A DNA stretch of 12,265 bases from Victivallales bacterium (GTDB lineage Bacteria > Verrucomicrobiota > Lentisphaeria > Oligosphaerales > Lenti-02), in contig JABGQJ010000174.1 in NCBI GenBank assembly GCA_018648945.1, forward strand, positions 1 through 12,265. The letters run 5' to 3'. The translations under genes were made by a program, and so were the position numbers. Below are positions 6,738 through 12,265 of this stretch, piece after piece. Under the pieces are notes generated by a model, which saw nothing but the letters and a program-made list of their open reading frames with translations, did not search any database and was not told where the DNA came from. The stretch's first letter is position 1, and each line of letters begins with the position of its first letter.

Positions 6738-7984
6738 TCCGCTGCGATCAGATCAAGCGCGTCGAGCCCCATGCAGTAGTTTGCCGACATGGCGTTCTTC
6801 CCGAACACCGTGAAACGTATGCGGTGCGTACCAGCGGTTAGCCTGTGGTTGCCCAGTTCCAGCGAACCAGATGGGCACACACGGCCTGAATACAGGTCGA
6901 AATCCGGACCACATACATCTCCGTCGAGGGTGATCCGGATCGTGCCGAAGTCCGGCGCCGCAGTGGCCAGAACGCGTAGGCGATAGGCACCGGGCTTGCT
7001 GACCATGAAGCCGAGTTCCACAAACCCATCCTTCTGAGCCTTGCAGAAGCGTTGCTTGCCTTGGCTCCACATGGGACCTCCATAGCCTGCCATGTTCTGT
7101 GTTCGTGTCCCACACTTTCCCGAGGCCAACACCTTCAGTAGCTCCGCCTCGAAACGCTCGACTGGCAGTTCGGACTTTGGCGGGCCGAGCCTCAGCCACA
7201 GAGCATCGTTCGCGTAGGCACGAGCGTATGAATAGGACATGACGCCATAGCCGCCATCTCCCCATCCTGGGCCGGCACTGTTGCGGAACAGGAACGTTCC
7301 GCCGCCCGGCTCCTTCGGGTCGTCCTGGTAGCCCACCAACGCAATGCTATGGCCATCGAAGACCTTATCTGGCGGCGGCACATCCAGCAGCGCATGGCCC
7401 TTGAACGCCTTCGGCCAGCGCAGCCCGCACGCCACCGGGTGGCCACTCGCCAAGGCCCCCTTGATCGCGAGCATTGCCGGGGGGCTGAGTGGGCGCTTCA
7501 CATCCCATCGCTTGATCCATTGCACCTGCCAGCGGCCGCTGAGCGCCTTGGCATCCGCCAATGCGGTCGGCTGTGGCTTACGCTGCGCATCTGGGGATGC
7601 CAGGTAGGGCATCAACTCCCGCGTGCAGATTCCCAGTGTATTGAGCCCATGGACCGCCTCGTAGAACATGGCCTGGTCGCCCTTCCGTCCCGTGGCCTCG
7701 TTGGCCGCCCAGATCAGGAACTCCTCGGAAAGCCGCTTGCCGGGCTGCGACGCGCTGCGGGCACACTCGAAATCGGCTAGGGCGGTGATGGCGAACAGTG
7801 AGCACGTGTCGCGCGCCTTCTGAGCCTGCGGCGCGAGGCCGAGCTTCTGGAATGCCGGGACAAGATCGATCTTGCTCGGCAGGTGGGCGCCCTCTTGTGC
7901 TGTTCCTGTGCTGAGTAGGGACATCGAAGCCATCACTGCGCCATACCCCAAAGCTGTAGAGACCGATGATATGAGTTTTCCCAT
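6734..7984 (-). CDS. Secreted papain-like (C1 family) cysteine peptidase with C-terminal beta-sandwich domain
   Basis: A 416-residue protein. Residues 1-30 look like a signal peptide (MGK, then a hydrophobic stretch to STGTAQ). The papain triad is visible: Cys61 in ARDTCSLFA with oxyanion Gln55 six residues before, His212 in DGHSIALVGY, and Asn235 in FRNSAGPGWGDGGYG. The sequence around Cys61 departs from the papain GSCWAFS pattern but keeps the spacing. Residues about 290-416 form a second domain (PGAYRLRVLATAAPDFGTI, FDLYSG, TAGTHRIRFTVFGKN, MGLDALDLI) that resembles jelly-roll carbohydrate-binding modules on planctomycete and PVC exported enzymes. I start at ATG 7984 with GAGG 6 nt upstream; an ATG at 8011 would add nine residues encoded by the flanking repeat and precede the signal peptide. 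Both the ribosome site and the stop codon fall inside repeat copies. No promoter is obvious. The substrate is unknown; glycoprotein attack would fit the setting. Confidence 0.88.
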   Translation of the reverse strand: MGKLISSVSTALGYGAVMASMSLLSTGTAQEGAHLPSKIDLVPAFQKLGLAPQAQKARDTCSLFAITALADFECARSASQPGKRLSEEFLIWAANEATGRKGDQAMFYEAVHGLNTLGICTRELMPYLASPDAQRKPQPTALADAKALSGRWQVQWIKRWDVKRPLSPPAMLAIKGALASGHPVACGLRWPKAFKGHALLDVPPPDKVFDGHSIALVGYQDDPKEPGGGTFLFRNSAGPGWGDGGYGVMSYSYARAYANDALWLRLGPPKSELPVERFEAELLKVLASGKCGTRTQNMAGYGGPMWSQGKQRFCKAQKDGFVELGFMVSKPGAYRLRVLATAAPDFGTIRITLDGDVCGPDFDLYSGRVCPSGSLELGNHRLTAGTHRIRFTVFGKNAMSANYCMGLDALDLIAAE

Positions 7985-7991
7985 GGTGTTC

Positions 7992-8055
7992 CTCGCCGCT
8001 GCCAAGGTCATCGCCGAACGGGAGCGGCCGCAGGGGGGAAAGGGACGGAAGGGAC
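7992..8055 (+). repeat. Repeat copy 3: HAD gene 3' end and two tandem units at the right edge of the peptidase cassette
   Basis: This block begins with CTCGCCGCTGCCAAGGTCAT and matches 6596-6659 at 58 of 64 positions. The position of the HAD stop codon reads CCG instead of TAG. It ends in two AAGGGAC units followed by AG. On the minus strand it supplies the ribosome site of the peptidase gene. Confidence 0.9.
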
Positions 8056-8404
8056 AGTGCTCGGGGGTTGCCGTCTATCCGGTTCGTCCGCCTTGGTGGT
8101 CTGCCGGGGCTCCGCACGGGTGCTGTTCTGGGAGATACGTTACGCGCGGGGCCCGCCGAGGGCAACTGCGACGGGCAGAAGCAGAGCTGTGAACGAGCCA
8201 TGTCCCCGCCTCGCTGAGTTGTCACCAGGTCTCTGGCCGTAGGCGGGCCAGCTACCCCAACCGGGGCAGCGTCCCAGAGCGCGACTGTGGCAACTCCCCC
8301 TGGAGGGGCGGCGGGCCTCCGCCGCGTGACGTGTTGCGTGGCAAGGAGAGCTCTGCGTTTGGCGCGGAATCAGTACGACGGGGTGCCCGACCTGTTTCCC
8401 GCCT
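8056..8404. other. Gene-free, hairpin-rich region between the fucosidase and peptidase genes
   Basis: About 350 bp with no convincing reading frame on either strand. Several short hairpins lie close together: CTGGCC/GGCCAG (8233-8251), a GCT-CCCC/GGGG-AGC stem with one mismatch (8251-8270), and GCGGCGG/CCGCCGC with a 4-nt loop (8308-8325). It may hold the 3' leader and terminator of the fucosidase transcript, a structured RNA or gene debris. I do not recognise a known RNA family or a promoter for the peptidase. Confidence 0.5.
8308..8325 (-). terminator. Possible hairpin terminator downstream of the fucosidase gene
   Basis: GCGGCGG and CCGCCGC pair perfectly over 7 bp around the loop GCCT, about 80 nt after the fucosidase stop codon. 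There is no T-run on either side, so it is not a standard intrinsic terminator and could simply be a transcript-end stabilising hairpin. Confidence 0.25.
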
Positions 8405-9694
8405 CTACTCAGAGCACACTGCTGCGAAGTTGCGGACCAGCGGCGTTGCGTCGTGAGCGGTCACGCGCAGGCGGAGACCGTCGGCCGTGAGCGGGGGGAT
8501 TTCGTGCAGGGCCTTGTGCCCAATGCAACTCCCCGAGGCGACCACTCGTGGCCCGGCCTGGGTGACTGCTTCGACTTCATAGGCGCGAACCCGTTCCCCT
8601 TGGCGGATGTCCTCCTGGATGACCACGTGGTCGATGCGGCTCGCCCTGGGGAAAGGCAGGTCCACCACATCCCCTTCGCCCGAGGTTTGGGCGATGGTGT
8701 GTGAGAGGCGGCGGGCCATTTCCTGGCCGAATTCGGCGAGGCGGGTCACATCGGCCTCCGGCATGAGGCCCCGGTCGTCGGGCGTGGCGCCGAGAATCAG
8801 CGTGGAGTTGCGGCCGACAGACTGGTAGTACATCTCCACCAGTCGGTCCAGCGGCTCGATCTTGTGCTCATCGCCCGGCTCCCAGAACCACTCGTGGTTG
8901 CGCAAGGGGGCATCGCTCATGGCGGGGCACCAGGCGCTGCCGTCTGGATCGCCATGGCGGAGATAGTCCCGCACGTTATCGTGCCGGTCCTCGCCCGTCT
9001 CGATCCGCTCCAAATCGACCGTAGCCCAGCAGGGATCGCCTACCGTGCCGCTTTCGGTCCCGCCCCAGCGGACATCGCGTCGCTGGTCGCTGTGGTAGTA
9101 GAGGCTGTTGGGCTGGTACTTCTCGAAGATCGGCAGCACATCGGGGCCACCGTCCTCGGCCGAGAGGATGCCGCCGTCGAACCACAGCTCGAAGAGGTCG
9201 CCGTAGCGCGAGCAGATTTCCTCCACCTCCGCCTCGATCAGGTGGTTGTACTCGGCCTGGCTGATCGTGCTCGCCTCGGTGACTCGGAAGTTGAGCACGC
9301 CAAGCTGGCCGTTCCAGCGAGCGCCCATGTAGATGCCGGGCTGGATGTCGGCCCGGCGGCAACTGTCCACGAATTCCGCGACCAGATCCCGCTTGCCGTC
9401 GCCCCAGCTTGTGGCCTTGAGGCAGAAGGGGTTGGCATCGGACTGCCAGAGCCGGAAGCCGGTTTCGTGGGAGGCAGTGAGGATTGCGAAGCGCGCGCCT
9501 GCGGCCTTGGCTGCGGCCACCCACTGATCCGTGTCGAGCAGGGCTGGCGCGAAGAGATTGGCATCGCTCCACAGCGTCCGGCGGTTGTCGACTTGGCGGT
9601 AGCGGAGGCCATCGAACTGATGGATGTCGTAATGGAAGACGACACCCAGCTCGGCCTGCTGCCAGGCAAGCTGCGCGGGGGCTGGGATGGGCAT
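8405..9694 (-). CDS. Alpha-L-fucosidase, glycoside hydrolase family 29
   Basis: A 429-residue retaining fucosidase expected to release terminal alpha-L-fucose. The GH29 fold is clear from AQLAWQQAELGVVFHYDIHQF at the N-terminus, the DTDQWVAAAKAAGARFAILT and HETGFRLWQSDAN blocks, and LFELWFDGG, where Asp173 is the catalytic nucleophile. SVGRNSTLILGATPDDRG closes the barrel; residues from about 335 form the C-terminal beta-sandwich. The acid/base residue is variable in this family and I cannot assign it. There is no signal peptide, so it should act in the cytoplasm. ATG 9694 is chosen because homology begins there. A GTG at 9712 overlaps the sulfatase stop codon as GTGA and would add six residues (VSQQQA); neither start has a strong ribosome site, which suggests translational coupling to the sulfatase gene 14 nt upstream. 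Confidence 0.92.
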   Translation of the reverse strand: MPIPAPAQLAWQQAELGVVFHYDIHQFDGLRYRQVDNRRTLWSDANLFAPALLDTDQWVAAAKAAGARFAILTASHETGFRLWQSDANPFCLKATSWGDGKRDLVAEFVDSCRRADIQPGIYMGARWNGQLGVLNFRVTEASTISQAEYNHLIEAEVEEICSRYGDLFELWFDGGILSAEDGGPDVLPIFEKYQPNSLYYHSDQRRDVRWGGTESGTVGDPCWATVDLERIETGEDRHDNVRDYLRHGDPDGSAWCPAMSDAPLRNHEWFWEPGDEHKIEPLDRLVEMYYQSVGRNSTLILGATPDDRGLMPEADVTRLAEFGQEMARRLSHTIAQTSGEGDVVDLPFPRASRIDHVVIQEDIRQGERVRAYEVEAVTQAGPRVVASGSCIGHKALHEIPPLTADGLRLRVTAHDATPLVRNFAAVCSE

Positions 9695-9708
9695 GGCTTG
9701 CTGTTGGC

Positions 9709-11328
9709 TCACTGCTTGGCGTCCACGGCAGCGAAGATGGCTTCGAGCTCCTCGCCTTTGCCGCCGAGCTTCTCCCAGGTGGCGATGGCGTCGGCGCGCC
9801 ACTCGGGTTCCTGGCAGATGTAGGCGGTCTCGTCTTGCAGGGAGTCGCGCATCTCGGCGAGGATGGCCGCGCGGTCTTCGGCGGCGTAGCCCACCGTCCA
9901 GGGGGGGTACTGCCGGTAGGACCAAGGGGGATAGAAGCTGGCCATGTGGCGGCCGGGGGCGGCGTACGGGAAATCGACGAACTCGCCGTCCTTGACGCGT
10001 TCGCCCTGGCCCTGCTCGGCCTCGAAAGCGAGGGTGGCGGCGCGGAGTTTGGTGGCGATCTCGGGCGCATCTCCCTTGGCCAGCAGGTTGTGCTGCTCCC
10101 AGGGGTCGGCAGCCATGTCGAACAGTTCCTCCTCGCCGCCGTTGTAGAAGTGGACGAACTTGTGTCCACAGCCAATGCCTGCCACGTAGCGGCTGCGCCC
10201 GTTCCCGTGATGGAAGTGGACGATGCGATCCTCGGGCAGATCGGCTTCCCCGAGCAGGCTGTCGCCAGCCAACGGGTGCTCTGCGGGTACATCGATCCCG
10301 GCGGCATCGAGAATGGTGGCGGTGACATCCCAGGTGTTGACCGGGCAGGTGGACTGGGAGCCGGGCGCGAAGCCGGGCCCACGCACGAGGTACGGGATAT
10401 GGGCAGAACCCTCGTATGGGTAGTGTTTCTGGTAGCCCTGTCGGTCGCCCAGCATCTCGCCGTGGTCGCTGGTGAAGAAGACGAGTGTGTTGTCCGCCTG
10501 TCCGGTTTCCTCAAGCGCGTCGAGGATACGGCCGATGTGGGTGTCGATCAGGGTGCAGGCGGCGAAGTAGGCCTCGCGCAGGCGCTGGCTGCGCAAGCTG
10601 CCGGGCTCGGGGTTCTCGGGCGAGGGGGCGAACTGGCGGTCGCCAGCCGTCGGCAATGGACAGGGAGCGGGCAGATCGGCGTCGCGGTACTCCTCCAGGT
10701 AGCTCTCGGGCACGTAGTAGGGAGGGTGGGGGCCGACCCAGCTGGTCATGATGCAGAAGGGCACGTTGCGCTCCTCCTGAATCAGCTCGATGGTCTTGTG
10801 GGCCACCCAGGCCGAGCCGTGGTGCTCCTCCGGCACGCGCGAAGGCTGAGGGGTGTGGTAGAACAGGGGGCGCACGCCGTGCTGACAGCGAATGTGGCCA
10901 TAGCCGACGCTGTCCAGGTACTGCAGGTAGGCATCGTCCTCGCGGCGACCCGGCAGCTCCTCCATCAGGAACATGTGGGCCCAACCGTGGTGCTCGCGGG
11001 GCGGATTGTGGTGCATTTTGCCCACGGCGACAGTTTGGTAGCCGGCCCGCGTCAGCAGTCGGGGGAAGGTGTCGAGGGTGTGACTCTGGATGAAGTTGTT
11101 GCTGTTGCTCCAGTAGCCGTGATGGCGGGCGCTGGCCCCGGTCAGCAGATCATGCCGGGCCGGCATGCAGACCGGGCAGGAGCTGTAGCCATTCAGGTAG
11201 GCGCGTCCCCCGTTCACCAGCCGGTCCAGATTGGGCGTGCGCATATGCGAGTTGCCGAGGGCGGCGATGGTGTCGAACCGTTGCTGGTCGGCGTGGAGGA
11301 TCAGGATGTTGGGGCGCGATGCGGCCAT
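9709..11328 (-). CDS. Type I (formylglycine-dependent) sulfatase, apparently cytoplasmic
   Basis: A 539-residue sulfate-ester hydrolase. The maturation motif CMPARHDLLTG fits C-x-P-x-R followed by TG; Cys54 would be converted to formylglycine, and Arg58 is conserved. Metal and active-site residues include Asp14 in LHADQQRFD, His106-containing VGKMHH after the AGYQTVAVG strand, and Asp288-His289 in TSDHGEMLGD. The C-terminal subdomain carries ELFDMAADPWEQHNL, typical of the family. The protein starts straight at the first strand (SRPNILILHADQQ) with no signal peptide, unlike most PVC sulfatases, so it likely acts on imported oligosaccharides. ATG 11328 has AGGAG 9 nt upstream and a good promoter at 11369-11396. 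It is the first gene of a two-gene operon with the GH29 fucosidase, which points to a sulfated fucose-containing glycan. A maturating enzyme must be encoded elsewhere. Confidence 0.95.
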   Translation of the reverse strand: MAASRPNILILHADQQRFDTIAALGNSHMRTPNLDRLVNGGRAYLNGYSSCPVCMPARHDLLTGASARHHGYWSNSNNFIQSHTLDTFPRLLTRAGYQTVAVGKMHHNPPREHHGWAHMFLMEELPGRREDDAYLQYLDSVGYGHIRCQHGVRPLFYHTPQPSRVPEEHHGSAWVAHKTIELIQEERNVPFCIMTSWVGPHPPYYVPESYLEEYRDADLPAPCPLPTAGDRQFAPSPENPEPGSLRSQRLREAYFAACTLIDTHIGRILDALEETGQADNTLVFFTSDHGEMLGDRQGYQKHYPYEGSAHIPYLVRGPGFAPGSQSTCPVNTWDVTATILDAAGIDVPAEHPLAGDSLLGEADLPEDRIVHFHHGNGRSRYVAGIGCGHKFVHFYNGGEEELFDMAADPWEQHNLLAKGDAPEIATKLRAATLAFEAEQGQGERVKDGEFVDFPYAAPGRHMASFYPPWSYRQYPPWTVGYAAEDRAAILAEMRDSLQDETAYICQEPEWRADAIATWEKLGGKGEELEAIFAAVDAKQ

Positions 11329-11368
11329 GGTGGGGAGCTCCTGTCAGGTGGTCGGGGCAGACGCTCAC

Positions 11369-11396
11369 ACGATAGGCGCGCCCCTCCGTCTGTCAA
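11369..11396 (-). promoter_or_regulatory. Sigma70-like promoter of the sulfatase-fucosidase operon
   Basis: On the minus strand TTGACA (11391-11396) is a perfect -35 and TATCGT (11369-11374) a four-of-six -10, with 16 nt between. Transcription would start near 11362 and leave a leader of about 34 nt before the sulfatase ATG. It lies just beyond the prepilin terminator, so the operon has its own transcription start. This is the best promoter match in the window. Confidence 0.6.
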
Positions 11397-11413
11397 CACG
11401 CCGAACGGAGGGG
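11381..11413. repeat. Inverted repeat around the -35 of the sulfatase promoter, operator-like
   Basis: CCCCTCCGT (11381-11389) is the exact reverse complement of ACGGAGGGG (11405-11413), with 15 bp between that include the -35 hexamer. Centre-to-centre spacing is 24 bp. The position suits a dimeric repressor or activator. It could also form a hairpin, but it lies upstream of the predicted transcript start, so an operator is more likely than an RNA structure. Confidence 0.45.
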
Positions 11414-11422
11414 GGATCACCG

Positions 11423-11465
11423 AAAAAGCCCCCGCCTCGCGCGGGTCTGGCGCGAGGACGGGGGC
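11423..11465 (-). terminator. Strong intrinsic terminator of the prepilin-like gene
   Basis: Read on the minus strand, GCCCCC then CCTCGCGC pairs with GCGCGAGG then GGGGGC: an 8-bp and a 6-bp stem separated by a small internal loop, with a 7-nt apical loop, followed directly by TTTTT (11427-11423). It begins 23 nt after the prepilin stop codon. It separates this gene from the sulfatase operon. Confidence 0.92.
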
Positions 11466-11488
11466 CTGCGGTCTCGGGGTTGCGTGGG

Positions 11489-12127
11489 CTAGAAGCGCCA
11501 GGGGTAGGTATCGCTGCCAACCGCGGGGGCCTGGAGCGCGCGGTTGTTCAACCACTTCACATGGCCATCGACAAAGGCCATGTTGCCGCCCTTGGAGTGG
11601 CGATAGGGCAGCAACGAGGTGTGGCGCCGGTAGAGGTAGCGGTAGGCCCAGTAGGCACTGGTCCGGGCTGAAATATCCTCGTTGTCGCCGAGGACAGCGA
11701 CTGACGACGGCTTCTTGATCTGGCCGAGGGTGGTTCCCCAGTAGTAGGCGGTCGTGGTGTCGTTGTACCCGAACTCCTGGTAGTTCCAGCCATAGCCCAA
11801 GTTCTTGCTGTGCTCGTTGCTGGTCTGGCTCGGGCAGACCAGGACTGGATCGCTGTTGATGTAGGGAGTGAGGAAATTGAACCACTCGCCGGTGTAGGCG
11901 TAGCAGACCGAGCCTGGCACCAGGTGGTCGTCGTTGTCGCCGGTGTACATGGCCAGGGCCAGCCCCATCTGCTTGGCGTTGCCAACGCAGGAAATCGATC
12001 GGGCCTTCTCCCGGGCTTTGCTCAAGGCCGGCAGTAGCATCGAGGCCAGGATCGCGATGATCGCGATCACCACCAGCAACTCGATCAGAGTGAACCGAAG
12101 TAACATTCTTGTCTTCTCAGATCGCAT
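11489..12127 (-). CDS. Prepilin-like protein with N-terminal methylation motif and H-x9-DG C-terminus (DUF1559-like)
   Basis: A 212-residue type II secretion/type IV pilin-like protein. The class III leader is [11 protein letters not shown], followed by [20 protein letters not shown], with Glu16 at mature position 5. The residue before the cleavage site is Arg11, where classical prepilins have Gly; Lys or Arg there is common in PVC proteins of this type. After the hydrophobic helix comes [19 protein letters not shown] and a pilin-like repeat LGYGWNY. The end carries H-x9-DG, His177 to Asp187-Gly188 ([14 protein letters not shown]). Such proteins are present in many copies in Lentisphaerota and Planctomycetota genomes, often beside sulfatases and glycosidases; a glycan-contact role is suspected but unproven. 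ATG 12127 has AAGG 8 nt upstream; an internal ATG at 12106 is possible. A strong terminator follows. Confidence 0.95.
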   Translation of the reverse strand: MRSEKTRMLLRFTLIELLVVIAIIAILASMLLPALSKAREKARSISCVGNAKQMGLALAMYTGDNDDHLVPGSVCYAYTGEWFNFLTPYINSDPVLVCPSQTSNEHSKNLGYGWNYQEFGYNDTTTAYYWGTTLGQIKKPSSVAVLGDNEDISARTSAYWAYRYLYRRHTSLLPYRHSKGGNMAFVDGHVKWLNNRALQAPAVGSDTYPWRF

Positions 12128-12145
12128 GTAGATTACCTTTTTGTC

Positions 12146-12174
12146 GGACTTTCGTGCACGGTTTGGGGACTTTC
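12146..12174. repeat. Two direct repeats GGACTTTC, 21 bp apart, upstream of the prepilin-like gene
   Basis: GGACTTTC occurs at 12146-12153 and 12167-12174, a start-to-start distance of 21 bp, two helical turns, as expected for tandem sites of an AraC-type activator. On the minus strand TTGAAA (12171-12176) overlaps the distal repeat and could be a -35, but no good -10 follows at the right distance. The stretch is less GC-rich than its surroundings, as a promoter region should be. Confidence 0.4.
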
Positions 12175-12182
12175 AAAACATG

Positions 12183-12202
12183 AGCATGGCAGATGCCATG
12201 CT
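12183..12202 (-). terminator. 20-bp palindrome just after the stop of the gene entering from the right
   Basis: AGCATGGCA (12183-12191) and TGCCATGCT (12194-12202) are exact reverse complements with 2 bp between. It starts 3 nt after the stop codon of the rightmost gene, and TTTT follows four bases later on the minus strand. It may be a weak terminator; as a near-perfect palindrome upstream of the prepilin-like gene it could equally be an operator. Confidence 0.4.
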
Positions 12203-12205
12203 GAC

Positions 12206-12265
12206 CTATTCTACCTCTTCGTAGGGCTCGTCCTTCACTTCCGCCTGGAGACGGTGGAGCTCGTC
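12206..12265 (-). CDS. C-terminal end of an unidentified gene entering from the right
   Basis: Nineteen codons and a TAG stop are open to the window edge, reading DELHRLQAEVKDEPYEEVE. The charged, helix-like tail is plausible protein, and a palindrome follows the stop within 3 nt, which supports a real gene end. It is too short to identify. Confidence 0.45.
   Translation of the reverse strand, partial: DELHRLQAEVKDEPYEEVE

Larger units (their letters stand above)
6703..8055. mobile_element. Putative single-gene cassette: peptidase gene inserted in a duplicate of the HAD gene tail
   Basis: Copies 2 and 3 together rebuild one further HAD-gene tail (copy 2 gives the first half, copy 3 the second half and the stop region), and they overlap by a 20-bp imperfect direct repeat at 6718-6737 and 7992-8011. 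The 1254 bp between them are filled almost exactly by the peptidase gene. Copies 2 and 3 share a T (6726 and 8000) where copy 1 has C, which supports a common origin. No transposase, integrase or terminal inverted repeat is visible, so the mechanism is unknown. Confidence 0.4.

Noticed and set aside
5548..6813. Plus-strand frame of 421 codons across the GH43-like and HAD genes
   Set aside because: It is antisense to one real gene and out of frame with the other. Its GTEGTEGTQGTEGT stretch is only the 9-bp tandem repeat read in another frame.
9484..11718. Plus-strand open frame of 744 codons
   Set aside because: It lies antisense to the sulfatase and parts of the fucosidase and prepilin-like genes, shows no family motif, and is the expected mirror of GC-rich coding sequence.
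1..12265. tRNA, rRNA, transposase or integrase genes
   Set aside because: I looked for these on both strands and saw no cloverleaf, rRNA motif, DDE or recombinase signature.

Overview
The window is GC-rich, densely coded bacterial DNA that looks like the PVC group, most likely Lentisphaerota or a close relation (Kiritimatiellota, Planctomycetota and Hydrogenedentota are alternatives). The reasons are a prepilin-like protein with the [16 protein letters not shown] start and an H-x9-DG ending, a sulfatase next to glycoside hydrolases, an AraC-type regulator in a sugar locus, and a secreted protein with DxDxDG calcium repeats ending in EYLAGTNP. This placement is inference from gene style; no rRNA or marker gene is present.

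Layout from left to right. 1-2733 (-): a large secreted alpha/beta-hydrolase with calcium repeats, a pseudopilin-like domain and GWNLVG repeats, running off the left edge. 2980-3894 (+): an AraC/XylS-type regulator, divergent from it. 3903-4913 (-): a nitrilase-superfamily amidohydrolase, convergent with the regulator and probably co-transcribed behind 4999-5979 (-), a GH43-like five-bladed beta-propeller glycosidase. 6089-6634 (+): a GmhB/HisB-type HAD phosphatase, divergent from the glycosidase. 6734-7984 (-): a secreted papain-like peptidase whose two ends lie in copies of the 3' end of the phosphatase gene. 8056-8404: a gene-free, hairpin-rich stretch. 8405-9694 (-) and 9709-11328 (-): a GH29 alpha-L-fucosidase and a type I sulfatase, translationally close-coupled, with a recognisable sigma70-like promoter. 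11489-12127 (-): a prepilin-like protein with a strong intrinsic terminator. 12206-12265 (-): the last 19 codons of a gene entering from the right.

Taken together the genes suggest breakdown of a sulfated, fucose-containing glycan. The sulfatase, fucosidase, GH43-like enzyme and nitrilase have no signal peptide, so they probably act in the cytoplasm on imported oligosaccharides. The hydrolase, the peptidase and the pilin-like protein carry export signals. No transporter, SusC/D pair or sulfatase-maturating enzyme lies in the window. The most unusual structure is the peptidase cassette (6703-8055): a one-gene insert of about 1.25 kb splitting a second copy of the phosphatase-gene 3' end and accompanied by 9-bp AAGGGAC-type tandem repeats.
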